From Spongiactinospora sp. TRM90649 (GTDB lineage: Bacteria > Actinomycetota > Actinomycetes > Streptosporangiales > Streptosporangiaceae): a stretch of DNA of 64,000 nucleotides. The notes beneath the pieces were generated by a model. The model was not told the origin of the DNA, ran no database searches, and was given only the letters and a program-made list of their open reading frames with translations. Location of the stretch: positions 186,001-250,000 of the forward strand of contig NZ_JARLTC010000009.1 of the NCBI RefSeq assembly GCF_029382225.1, read 5' to 3'. How positions within the stretch are numbered: position 1 is the first letter of the stretch; the number at the start of each line of letters is the position of its first letter. Below, in pieces: positions 47,761 through 56,098 of this stretch. Position numbers and translations under genes: made by a program.

Positions 47761-50700
47761 ATGGCCACCACGTCGCGTAAGGGATTTATCGTTCGAATTA
47801 TTCGGGCGAGCATCGGCGACTCGGCCGGAGTGGGCTTCGTCGTCGGCGACCGCGAGATCGTCACGTGCGCGCACGTCGTCAACGTCGCGCTGGGGCTGGA
47901 CAAGACCGCCACCGGCCGGCCGTCCGAGACCGGCCGCGTCCTGATCGAGTTCCCCCTGCTCGGAGACGCCGAAGGCGCGCCGCTGCGCAACTGCAAGGTG
48001 ACCGCGTGGAGCCCGCCCGGCCAGGGCGGGCGCGACGTCGCCGGACTCACCATCGTCGGCGGCGACGCCCTGCCGGTCGGCGCGGGCCCGGCCCGGCTGA
48101 TGGACCTGCGGAACCTGCACGACGCCCAGGTCTCCGTGTTCGGCTACCCGGCGGCCCCCGCCAGGAGACGCAACGGCGGCTGGGCCGTCTGCCGGTTCCG
48201 GGGCGCGGTCGGCGGCGGACTGGTCCAGCTCGACGCCGAGGGCGAGTCCGCGCTGCGCGCCCAGCCCGGCTACAGCGGCAGCCCCGCGATCATGGAAGAC
48301 GAGTGGGGCGACGCCGTCGTCGGCATGCTCGCCGTCGCGCCGCGCGAAGGGACACACGCCGACGCCTACGCCGTCCCCGTGGAACACGTCGCCAACGCCT
48401 GGCCCGAACTGCTCGGCGAGAGCGCCATGCCGCCGTGCCCCTACCGGGGACTGCAGGCGTTCACCGCCGCCGACGCCCAGGAAGGGGTGTTCGTCGGACG
48501 CGAGGACGAGGTCGCCCGGCTCAACACGATGGTCCAGCGGCACCCGCTGGTGCTGGTGGTCGGGCCGTCGGGGGTTGGCAAGTCCTCGCTGGTGGCCGCC
48601 GGTCTGGAACCCACCCTGCGCGCCGGCGGGTGGGACGTCGCCTCCTTCCGGCCGGGACGCAACCCGTTCGACTCGGCGGCGCACACACTTTTGAATCTGG
48701 AGAAGTCGGGCGAGCCGCACACCCTCGACGACCTGAACGCGATCGCGGCGCGCATCCACCGGGACGGGCTGCTTGCCGTAACAGAACAGCTCTCGCTGCT
48801 GCGCGACCGCCCGGTCGCGCTGGTGTGCGACCAGATGGAAGAGATCTTCACCGCCGAAGGCGGTGCCGACCTGGAGTTCCTGCAGAAGATCCTGCCGTCC
48901 GCCGACGACGGCCCCGACCGCGCCGACGTCCGCCTGATCTGCACCCTGCGCGCCGACTTCCTGCCCGCGCTGCTCGAACTCCCCGGCATGGGCCTGCGCC
49001 TGCAGGACCGCCAGCTCAACATCACCCCCCTCGACGAGCACGCGCTCGCCCGGGTCATCGCCGAGCCGTCCCAGGTCGCCAAGGTCACCTACTCCCCCGG
49101 CCTGGTCGAGACCATCGCGCGCGAGTCGAGCCGCAGCCGGGGCGGCCTGCCGCTGCTGGAGTTCACCCTCACCAAACTGTGGGCGACGCAGCACCGCCGC
49201 CGACTCACCTTCGACCACTACCACGCGCTCGGCGGCGTCGCGGGCGCGCTCAACCGGCACGCCGAGGAGGTCTACGGCGAGCTGTGCGAACGCTACGGAG
49301 AAAAGGACATCCGGCGCGTCCTGCTGGCCATGGTCCGCGCCCGGGGCGGCGCCGCCAGCGCGGCCCGCGTCGTCGCCCGGCGGCAGCACCTCGGCGACGG
49401 CTGGAAGATCGCCGAAGACCTCGCCCAGTCCACCACCCGCCTGGTCGTCCTCGCGCCCGAGGGCCCCGACACCGCCGAGATCGCCCACGAGGCGCTGATC
49501 CGCGAATGGAAACGCTTCGGCGACTGGGTCGAGGAGGACGCCGAGTTCCAGCGCTGGCTGGCCGTCATGGAAGAACGCGCCGCCGACGGCGACCTGCTCT
49601 CCGAGGTCCGGATCGCCGAGGGCAAACGCTGGCTGGAGGCCCGTCCCGCCGACGTGCCGCAGGGCGTGGTGGAACTGATCGAGCACAGCGAGCGGGAGAT
49701 CTCGATCCGGCTGGCGGCGCAGAAGGAACTGCTGCGGTCGAACGCCGAACTGGAGGACAAGGCGGCGCTGCTGGCCAGGCAGAACCGGGCCATCGAGATC
49801 CAGAACTTCCAGATCGAACAGGCCAGGCGCACGCTGGAGGAACGCGCCGAACAGCTCGCGCTGGCCTCCCGCTACAAGTCCGAGTTCATGGCGAACATGT
49901 CACACGAGCTGCGCACCCCACTGAACAGCCTGCTCGTACTGGCCAAACTGCTCGCCGACAACCCCAGCGGGACCCTGACCTCCCAGCAGGAGGAGTTCGC
50001 CCGCGCCATCCACGGCGCGGGCTCGGGCCTGCTGCAACTGATCAACGACATCCTCGACCTGTCCAAGGTCGAAGCCGGACGGATGGACATCCACCCGCAG
50101 CCGATCCCGCTGTCCGACCTGGTGCGCTACGTGGAGACGCTGTTCACGCCGCTGGTCCTGGAGAAGGACCTGACCTTCACCGTGGAAGTGGACGACCTGG
50201 CGCCCGTCGCGCTGCACGCCGACGAGCAGCGGTTGCAGCAGGTGCTGCGCAACCTGCTGACCAACGCGGTGCAGTTCACCGTGAGAGGTGAGGTGCGCCT
50301 GCGGATCGTCCCGCCTCCGCGCGAGGTCCTCTTCGAGGACGAGAAGCTGCGCGCCGCCGACCAAGTGATCGGCTTCCAGGTCTGCGACACCGGCATCGGC
50401 ATCCCCACCGACAAACTGGAGATCATCTTCGAGCCGTTCCGCCAGGCCGACGGCACCACCAGCCGCAAGTACGGCGGTTCCGGCCTCGGCCTGTCGATCT
50501 GCCGCGAGATCGCCCGCCTGCTCGGCGGCGAGATCCACGTGGACAGCGAACACGGCGTGGGGAGCGTGTTCACCCTCTACCTACCGGTCCTGTGGGAGGG
50601 CCCGCTGTCCGCACCCGACGGCGGAGCCGTCATCCGGCCCCGGTCCGCCTCCGGCGACACGTGGCCGTACCTCGCAAGCGTGCCGCCCCCCGCCGCCGAA

Positions 50701-51141
50701 CCCCTCGACGCCATGCCGATCATCGGCGAGGAGCCCCCCGTCCGCTCGTCCGGCGACGACGACCCGCTGCGCGGAGCCAAGATCCTGATCATCGACGATG
50801 ATGTCCGCGTCGTCTTCGCCCTGGCGAGCGTCCTCGAACGCAATGGCGCGACGGTGCTGTACGCGGAGAACGGCGACGATGGCTTCACGGCGCTCGAACG
50901 CGACGACGACGTGGCGCTCCTGCTGATCGACCTCATGATGCCGGACGTGGACGGCTGGACGGCGATGGCGGCGATCCGGAGGATGCCTGCTTACGCCAAG
51001 CTTCCGATCATTGCCCTGAACAACCTGAACGTGGGCAGAGAGCCCTACTCGGTCGCCTCCGACTACGTCCCCAAGCCGGTGGACATAACGGTGCTGCTCA
51101 ACCGGATCCGCCACTGGCTCTCTCATTCCACAGGCAGGTAA
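47761..51141 (+). CDS. trypsin-nSTAND NTPase-histidine kinase-receiver fusion
   Basis: 1126 residues. 1-215: trypsin-like protease with catalytic His38 (VTCAHVV), Asp92 (GRDVAGL) and Ser172 (GYSGSP). About 225-650: nSTAND NTPase (PYRGLQAFTAADAQEGVFVG, Walker A GPSGVGKSS 268-276, Walker B VALVCDQMEE 352-361, later HEALIREWKRF). About 660-705: coiled coil. From 710: histidine kinase with phospho-acceptor His715 (MSHELRTPLN), N-box NLLTNAVQFT and G-boxes CDTGIGIP and GGSGLGLSICREI. About 1010-1126: receiver domain with phospho-acceptor Asp1057 (LLIDLMMPD). No transmembrane helix. It follows Trypco1 by 3 bp. Its last 19 bp overlap the convergent tgmC gene. Confidence 0.9.
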   Translation: MATTSRKGFIVRIIRASIGDSAGVGFVVGDREIVTCAHVVNVALGLDKTATGRPSETGRVLIEFPLLGDAEGAPLRNCKVTAWSPPGQGGRDVAGLTIVGGDALPVGAGPARLMDLRNLHDAQVSVFGYPAAPARRRNGGWAVCRFRGAVGGGLVQLDAEGESALRAQPGYSGSPAIMEDEWGDAVVGMLAVAPREGTHADAYAVPVEHVANAWPELLGESAMPPCPYRGLQAFTAADAQEGVFVGREDEVARLNTMVQRHPLVLVVGPSGVGKSSLVAAGLEPTLRAGGWDVASFRPGRNPFDSAAHTLLNLEKSGEPHTLDDLNAIAARIHRDGLLAVTEQLSLLRDRPVALVCDQMEEIFTAEGGADLEFLQKILPSADDGPDRADVRLICTLRADFLPALLELPGMGLRLQDRQLNITPLDEHALARVIAEPSQVAKVTYSPGLVETIARESSRSRGGLPLLEFTLTKLWATQHRRRLTFDHYHALGGVAGALNRHAEEVYGELCERYGEKDIRRVLLAMVRARGGAASAARVVARRQHLGDGWKIAEDLAQSTTRLVVLAPEGPDTAEIAHEALIREWKRFGDWVEEDAEFQRWLAVMEERAADGDLLSEVRIAEGKRWLEARPADVPQGVVELIEHSEREISIRLAAQKELLRSNAELEDKAALLARQNRAIEIQNFQIEQARRTLEERAEQLALASRYKSEFMANMSHELRTPLNSLLVLAKLLADNPSGTLTSQQEEFARAIHGAGSGLLQLINDILDLSKVEAGRMDIHPQPIPLSDLVRYVETLFTPLVLEKDLTFTVEVDDLAPVALHADEQRLQQVLRNLLTNAVQFTVRGEVRLRIVPPPREVLFEDEKLRAADQVIGFQVCDTGIGIPTDKLEIIFEPFRQADGTTSRKYGGSGLGLSICREIARLLGGEIHVDSEHGVGSVFTLYLPVLWEGPLSAPDGGAVIRPRSASGDTWPYLASVPPPAAEPLDAMPIIGEEPPVRSSGDDDPLRGAKILIIDDDVRVVFALASVLERNGATVLYAENGDDGFTALERDDDVALLLIDLMMPDVDGWTAMAAIRRMPAYAKLPIIALNNLNVGREPYSVASDYVPKPVDITVLLNRIRHWLSHSTGR

Positions 51142-52268
51142 CGGTCATATCCATCACAACTCACCCGCTGTTCGTCCGGGGTGGCCCGGAACGCGTACTG
51201 CTTCCAGTTGGGACGGCCCGCGCTTCGCCACCACGCGTACGCCTCCTCCAGTCCGCTCCACAGCCGGGCGGGCCCGGCCTGGTGCAGGAGGTGGCTGCCG
51301 TCGGCGTCGGGTTCATAGACCTCGGCCCATGATCCGTCGGGCGTCGCCAATCCGGTGAGATCGCGCCCGTTCTCGTCGGTGGCCCAGTAGCGGCGGGCGT
51401 TGTGGACGTGCAGTTGGGCGCAGAACGCGAACGCCGGGTCGTCGAGGACCTTCGGACTCAGCCGGGTGGTGCCGGCGACGTGATCGCCGGCGGCTTGGTG
51501 TGGTGGTTTTGTGGGGTGACGGGACGGCATGAACCCGGCCCAGTCGGCGAGGAACCGTCCACGCGCGGTGTTCCGCGGGCCTACTTCGGCGAGCAACATC
51601 GCCCCGCCGACCAGCCCGGCCAGGTTGGTGATGATCAGACCTCCTGGTCGTGTCTGCTCGATCCAGGCGGGCGGGAGGTACGGCAGAGCGCACGTTGAGA
51701 TCATCCGGTCGTAGGGGGTGCAGGCGGGGTGGCCCTGGCGTCCGTCCGCGGTTCGGATCTTTGGGTAGAGGCCGAGCTCGGCCAGTTTCGCTTCGGCTCG
51801 TTTGGTCAGCTCCGGGTCGATGTCGATGGACGTGACACGGTGGCCGCCAAGGCGGCGGCTGAGCAGGGCGGCGTTGTAGCCGGTGCCGGTGCCGATCTCC
51901 AGGACTGTGTGGTGGTCGCGGAGGTCGAGGGCGTGCAGCATGCGTGCCATCAGGCTGGGCTGGGTGGAACTGGAGGTCTGCCTGCCGTGGCCGCCCTTGG
52001 ATTGGGCGAATCTGGCTTCCACTGGCTCGCCCTCTATATGAGTAAGGAGGGTGGTGTCGGAGTAGACGCCCTTGAGCCAGGCATCGCGGTGGGCGGGGTC
52101 GGCGCTGGTGATCAGGCGGTAGTGGGTTCCCTGCGGCGTGTTGGTGGCGTACGCGAAGTGGGGGACGAAGTGGTGGCGGGGGACGCTCGCGAAGACCTCC
52201 CGCCAGGTGGGATCGGTGATGGCACCTGCCTGGACGAGCATGTCGGCAAGCCCTTCGGCGAGACTCAT
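51123..52268 (-). CDS. tgmC: graspetide-associated PCMT-like O-methyltransferase
   Basis: 381 residues. The N-terminal half is a protein-L-isoaspartate-methyltransferase-like domain (VFASVPRHHFVP, SSSTQPSLMARMLHAL, motif I VLEIGTGTGYN 122-132, VTSIDIDPEL). A C-terminal extension typical of the ATP-grasp-peptide methyltransferase family runs to the end (GLEEAYAWWRSAGRPNWKQY). Relatives in graspetide clusters methylate an Asp side chain of the cyclised peptide, which can collapse to aspartimide. The ATG overlaps the tgmB stop (ATGA). It appears intact although its partner ligase is not. Confidence 0.85.
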   Translation of the reverse strand: MSLAEGLADMLVQAGAITDPTWREVFASVPRHHFVPHFAYATNTPQGTHYRLITSADPAHRDAWLKGVYSDTTLLTHIEGEPVEARFAQSKGGHGRQTSSSTQPSLMARMLHALDLRDHHTVLEIGTGTGYNAALLSRRLGGHRVTSIDIDPELTKRAEAKLAELGLYPKIRTADGRQGHPACTPYDRMISTCALPYLPPAWIEQTRPGGLIITNLAGLVGGAMLLAEVGPRNTARGRFLADWAGFMPSRHPTKPPHQAAGDHVAGTTRLSPKVLDDPAFAFCAQLHVHNARRYWATDENGRDLTGLATPDGSWAEVYEPDADGSHLLHQAGPARLWSGLEEAYAWWRSAGRPNWKQYAFRATPDEQRVSCDGYDRYLPVE

Positions 52269-52796
52269 CGGGTGCCTTTCTGGAGGAGGTCGGCGATGGC
52301 GGAGGTGATGGGGATTTGGGTGTGGTCTTCGAGCCAGCCGTAGCGCGCTCTCGGGATCGTTGGTGATCAGAGTTTCGGGCACGGCCAGGCCACAGGCCCT
52401 CGCCGTGGCGAGCTGCACCGGCTTGTACTCCGCGGCGGCGACCTTGATCGGATGGTTGATCCACAGGCAGTCCAGCGTGTGCAGCACCCCACCCAGCCCG
52501 CGCCTCGCCTCGTTGTACGCGAAGAGCCGCTCCGGCCCGGACATCCCCTCCGGCAGCCGGAACTGAGTCGGCCGCCGGTAGTAGACACCGGTCACGTGTC
52601 GCAGGGCCAGGCGTACGGCGAGCCCGCGCAGTTCGCCTTCCCAGCGTCCTGCTCCAAGCCCGGCCGTCATCCGCAGATCGAGCGGAAAGTCCCCCACATC
52701 CACGCGGTGGACGGTCGCGCCCCGCCCCGCCAGCTCCCGGACGACCCGATCGTCATCGGCCGCCAGCGCCAGCACGTACGTCGGGGCCTCAGTCAC
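52265..52796 (-). pseudogene. tgmB: ATP-grasp peptide maturase with internal deletion
   Basis: The N-terminal 150 residues (VTEAPTYVLALAADDDRVVR ... WINHPIKVAAAEYKPVQLA ... LAVPETLITNDPES) match the pre-ATP-grasp part of graspetide ligases (about 320 residues). After codon 150 the frame breaks. In the +1 frame the true family C-terminus follows at once (YGWLEDHTQIPITSAIADLL, then QKGTR) and ends in a TGA that overlaps tgmC. About 150 residues, the whole catalytic ATP-binding core, are missing. The GTG start (52,796) overlaps the tgmA stop. The enzyme cannot be functional unless an intact copy exists elsewhere. Confidence 0.8.
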
Positions 52797-53046
52797 TGTT
52801 GGTCTCTTCACCGGACGGCCGGTTGCCGTCCAGGTCACCTGTGGTCTCCTTGGTCCCACCGGAGTGGCCACCCGCACGCGGCACCAACCGCCGGACATGA
52901 CGCAACCCCCACGGGCGTACGGCCGACGGCGGCTCGTCACTCGCTTCGAGCCGATGACCGGTCGGGTCGAGCGGGAACAGATCCCCGATTCGAGCGATCC
53001 GCCCTCGCGACTCCCCATCCGGCGAGCATTCGAGCAGTACGTTCAT
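52789..53046 (-). CDS. tgmA: ATP-grasp-modified RiPP (graspetide) precursor peptide
   Basis: 85 residues. The leader contains FPLDPTG and the conserved ligase-recognition motif RPWGLR (44-49). The C-terminal core (GGTKETTGDLDGNRPSGEET) is rich in Thr plus Asp/Glu, the residue pairs that ATP-grasp ligases join into side-chain ester rings. AAGGAG lies 4 nt before the ATG at 53,046. The stop overlaps the tgmB start. The gene is intact although tgmB is deleted. Confidence 0.85.
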   Translation of the reverse strand: MNVLLECSPDGESRGRIARIGDLFPLDPTGHRLEASDEPPSAVRPWGLRHVRRLVPRAGGHSGGTKETTGDLDGNRPSGEETNSD

Positions 53047-53080
53047 GACACTCCTTCAGTGATCGGTAGGTGTGGGCCAC

Positions 53081-53362
53081 TCAGAACGTGGTCTCCCAGG
53101 CGTCCCCGGCGAAGGCGACGAAAGCTCGGTCGTTCCGGTGCGCGGTCACGACGGTCTCGCCGTACCGGTAGGCCGAGCCGGGCACGAGCCACGCCAACCG
53201 CACGCGGCCACGCCCTTGCGAGAAGTCGTCCAGTGCGCGGATCATCTCCCGATGCGCGACGGCCCGGTTGTCGGTCACTCCGCCGACACCGCACTTCCCC
53301 GCCTCCACCTCCCACACGGCAAGCACCACGCGGGCAGGGTCGAGCGCTCTATCCTCATTCAT
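53081..53362 (-). CDS. small hypothetical protein, first gene of the graspetide operon
   Basis: 93 residues, unrecognised. The second half (MIRALDDFSQGRGRVRLAWL, VTAHRNDRAFVAFAGDAW) suggests a small alpha/beta domain, with no signal peptide. ATG at 53,362 has GAGAGG 9 nt upstream inside a short hairpin loop. It ends 34 bp before tgmA on the same strand, so it is probably co-transcribed and may be an accessory protein. Function unknown. Confidence 0.65.
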   Translation of the reverse strand: MNEDRALDPARVVLAVWEVEAGKCGVGGVTDNRAVAHREMIRALDDFSQGRGRVRLAWLVPGSAYRYGETVVTAHRNDRAFVAFAGDAWETTF

Positions 53363-53365
53363 GGG

Positions 53366-53424
53366 TCGCTGCCTCTCAGCGATCAAGGAACCCGTTGAGC
53401 TTCGCAAGCGCCTCGACGGGTTCC
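53366..53424 (-). promoter_or_regulatory. structured 5-prime leader of the graspetide operon
   Basis: Read on the minus strand, a 13-bp stem (arms 53,412-53,424 and 53,387-53,399, one G-U pair, 12-nt loop) is followed by a 6-bp hairpin TCGCTG-AGAGG-CAGCGA (53,366-53,382). The AGAGG loop of the second hairpin is part of the ribosome-binding site of the gene starting at 53,362. The arrangement suggests attenuation or control of translation. The same dyad could instead be an operator for the divergent XRE regulator. Confidence 0.5.
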
Positions 53425-53546
53425 GCGTTCTCACGCTCCGTGAGCATCCGGTGATGCAATGATGAGCAACAGCGCGGTCTTCGACCAGGTGAAACCGTCG
53501 CACCGTGTCGCGAAGACCGGTGCAACACATGACGTGTGAGGTCACC

Positions 53547-54851
53547 ATGCCCCTCGGCCCAATGTGGCGAATGCTCGGAACGGCGATGCGCTTCCACCGC
53601 GACGCGGTCGGCCTGAGCCTGCGCGACGTCGCGGCGCGCATTCACACGCACGCGAGCGCGATCGACCGCTGGGAGACGGGAAAGACCCGCCCTTCCGCCG
53701 ACTCCGCGCACGACTACGACCGAGCGGTAGGCGCGGGCGGCGAACTCATCGCCCTCCACGCGGAGGCGGTGGCATTGGAACACCGGCAAGGGGGTACACC
53801 CACGGCGGACACCTCAATAGGTGACGAGGGTGGCGATATGGAACGCCGAGCCGCGATGCGCTTTCTTGCCACATTCACCGCAGGTGCTGCCATTCCGGCA
53901 TCGGCGGTCGACGCCCTGCACGGAGACCTGTGGCGATTCCTGGAAGCGAACGCCAACGACTACAGCCTCAGTGAGTGGGAGCAGATCGCCTACGACTACG
54001 GGCAGACCGTGTGGACCGAACTGCGCCCTCGCAGCACCCGCACGACCGACCTGGTCGGCGACATTCACGCGCTCAACATGCGACTGCGCCGCGCCAAGGA
54101 CTCACCGGAACAGTCCGCGCTGCTCCGCACCTACGCGCAACTCTCGGCGTTCCTCGCCTGCGAACTCGCCCAAACCGCCAGCCCTCGCGCCTGCTGGCGT
54201 TCCTGCCACGCCGCCCGCACCGCGGCTGACGCATCCGGCGACCGCGAACTCCGGGTGTGGACGAGAGCGTGGGAGGCATCGCAGTCCTTCCACCTCCACC
54301 GTCGAGGCCCGGCCGCCGACGCCCTCGTTCAACAGGCCCTCGACCTGGCCGACGGCCGCCCCTGCCTCGGCGCGGCACTGGCACTCGAAACCCGCACCCG
54401 CCTCCTGGCGAGCCGCCGCCAGCCCGAGGCCGCCAAACAGGCCATCACCGAACTACGCCAGATGACCGACGACCTCCCCGACGCCACCACGGCCGACCGC
54501 ATCTCGGTCTGGGGCATGCCGATGGAGAACCTCGACTTCTCGCGTGCCTTCGTCTACACGGCACTCGGCGACAGCAAGAACGCCGCCCCACTCCTCGACG
54601 CCGCACTCGCCGCGACCCCACCAGAGAAGGTCGGCGCGAGAACCAACATCGCCCTCATGCAGGCATGGGGCATGATCGAGAACAACGACATCACCCAGGG
54701 CCTGACAAGGGCACTCGAAGTCGCCCACCCCATCCCCGTCACCAGCTACCGCCGCGTGGTAATCACCGAACTCCTCAAGGGCCTCCCCGCCAACGCGCAA
54801 GCCCACCCAGCCGCCCACGAACTCAGACTGGTGGCGACACCTATCGGCTGA
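53547..54851 (+). CDS. XRE-family regulator with TPR region
   Basis: 434 residues. N-terminal helix-turn-helix (about 5-60, LSLRDVAARIHTHASAIDRW, ETGKTRPS), then MRFLATFTAGAAIPASAVDA and TPR-like helices to the end. The ATG at 53,547 follows GTGAGGTC; a GTG 14 codons upstream is possible. It diverges from the graspetide operon, so it probably controls it, and TPR regulators of this type often sense peptides. It has the same overall layout as the protein encoded at 13,555-14,862. Confidence 0.78.
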   Translation: MPLGPMWRMLGTAMRFHRDAVGLSLRDVAARIHTHASAIDRWETGKTRPSADSAHDYDRAVGAGGELIALHAEAVALEHRQGGTPTADTSIGDEGGDMERRAAMRFLATFTAGAAIPASAVDALHGDLWRFLEANANDYSLSEWEQIAYDYGQTVWTELRPRSTRTTDLVGDIHALNMRLRRAKDSPEQSALLRTYAQLSAFLACELAQTASPRACWRSCHAARTAADASGDRELRVWTRAWEASQSFHLHRRGPAADALVQQALDLADGRPCLGAALALETRTRLLASRRQPEAAKQAITELRQMTDDLPDATTADRISVWGMPMENLDFSRAFVYTALGDSKNAAPLLDAALAATPPEKVGARTNIALMQAWGMIENNDITQGLTRALEVAHPIPVTSYRRVVITELLKGLPANAQAHPAAHELRLVATPIG

Positions 54852-55243
54852 GACATGACGTCACCAGTGCTGCATGCGATCTACTAGGCCGCCCTTCCGG
54901 CGCTCGCAAGGGACAATGCACCCCGTCCGCACAACCCACAAGCTCCCCACCAGCCCAACGCCCTGCCACCACCGGACCCGGTCATACTCGCGCCCGCGAG
55001 ATTCAACATGCTCAACAAGTGACCCTGGGCATCGCAGACGCCCTCGCCTTCGGCCTGGATGTCATAGCTGAATGCCGTGAGGCCGACACAGGGAAGCTAA
55101 GAGAAGCCGCCAGCGACATCAATGTAAATAATGATGCCATTGATACATAAGTAGGACAGGTCATAGAGTGACCGAATCTCATACACCACGAACTCGGATG
55201 CGACCCAATAGAATGCCCGACGTCCTCTGATAACATCGCGGGG
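54852..55243 (+). other. 392-bp intergenic region with a weak short frame
   Basis: Mostly without identifiable features. A 43-codon frame from a GTG at 55,019 to TAA at 55,150 (LGIADALAFGLDVIAECREA, then KLREAASDINVNND) has protein-like composition but no Shine-Dalgarno sequence and may be a remnant. The promoter of the formyltransferase gene should lie in the AT-rich stretch 55,120-55,240. Confidence 0.4.
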
Positions 55244-56098
55244 GTGCCGGACCCAATGCGTATTGCGCTCGCATCATTCGGTGTTGAGGAGTTCGCTCTC
55301 CTACATGCGGCATGCGCCGATTTCGGCCATATTCCTGCCGCATATGTGTACTGCCGTTCGATGAAACCGAACAGCATCACGGATACCCACGCGACTGCGG
55401 CGATCAGTGACATCGTTGAGGCGCTACCGCCCGGGATGGATCTCCTGCTGCCGGGCAACCCAGAAGGGCTAGCGCACGAACTAGCGGGATACGACCTTGA
55501 CCTCCTCATCGTGTACGGCTTCAACTGGAAGCTCCCCGCTGCCGTTCTCGACACACCCCGGCTGGGCGTGATCAATGTTCATACTTCGCTGCTGCCGAAG
55601 TATCGGGGCCCAGCACCGGTGCTTTGGGCCATCCGCAATGGCGATACGGAAGTCGGGATCACCATCCATCGGATGGACGAACGATTCGACGCCGGTCCGA
55701 TTCTCGCTCAACGTGGCGGCATCCCACTAGAAGATGATGTCGCTCCCCGGCCGCTCTGGGAGCTGATCCGCCCCGTACTCGCCGACCTGCTCGCCAGCGC
55801 CATAGACCAGGTGGCACGCCACGTTCCTGGAACAGCGCAGGATGAGGCCAGTGCCTCTGCCGCCGGGTTCATCGAGCCGGAGTTCTCGGTAGTGGACTGG
55901 TCTCGCTCAGCACGCGAGGTGCACAATCAGGTACGGATGTTCGCGTTCATGGGCCGCGATCAGGCACCCATGGCCCGGGTAGGCGACAAACAATTGAGGG
56001 TGTTCCGCACGTGCTTGGAACCAACGGACGGCATACGTGTCGAATGCGCGGACGCCCCGATCTGGATCGTAGATTCGGAAGCGGTCAAAAGTCCCTGA
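55244..56098 (+). CDS. stand-alone formyltransferase, methionyl-tRNA formyltransferase-like
   Basis: 284 residues. The formyltransferase N-domain carries the catalytic trio Asn111, His113 (INVHTSLLPKYRGPAP) and Asp149 (RFDAGPIL), the same spacing as in Fmt. A C-terminal domain follows (EPEFSVVDWSRSAREVHNQV, RMFAFMGRDQAPM). It is shorter than Fmt (about 310). The genomic context is not translational, so it probably formylates a sugar amine, an amino acid or a metabolite using formyl-tetrahydrofolate. GTG at 55,244 or ATG at 55,256. The end overlaps the convergent STAND gene by 14 bp. Confidence 0.8.
   Translation: MPDPMRIALASFGVEEFALLHAACADFGHIPAAYVYCRSMKPNSITDTHATAAISDIVEALPPGMDLLLPGNPEGLAHELAGYDLDLLIVYGFNWKLPAAVLDTPRLGVINVHTSLLPKYRGPAPVLWAIRNGDTEVGITIHRMDERFDAGPILAQRGGIPLEDDVAPRPLWELIRPVLADLLASAIDQVARHVPGTAQDEASASAAGFIEPEFSVVDWSRSAREVHNQVRMFAFMGRDQAPMARVGDKQLRVFRTCLEPTDGIRVECADAPIWIVDSEAVKSP

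Noticed and set aside
51123-53018. Single 631-residue protein joining tgmB and tgmC
   Set aside because: The join results from the frame-shifting deletion in tgmB; tgmC has its own ATG in an ATGA overlap with the genuine tgmB stop.
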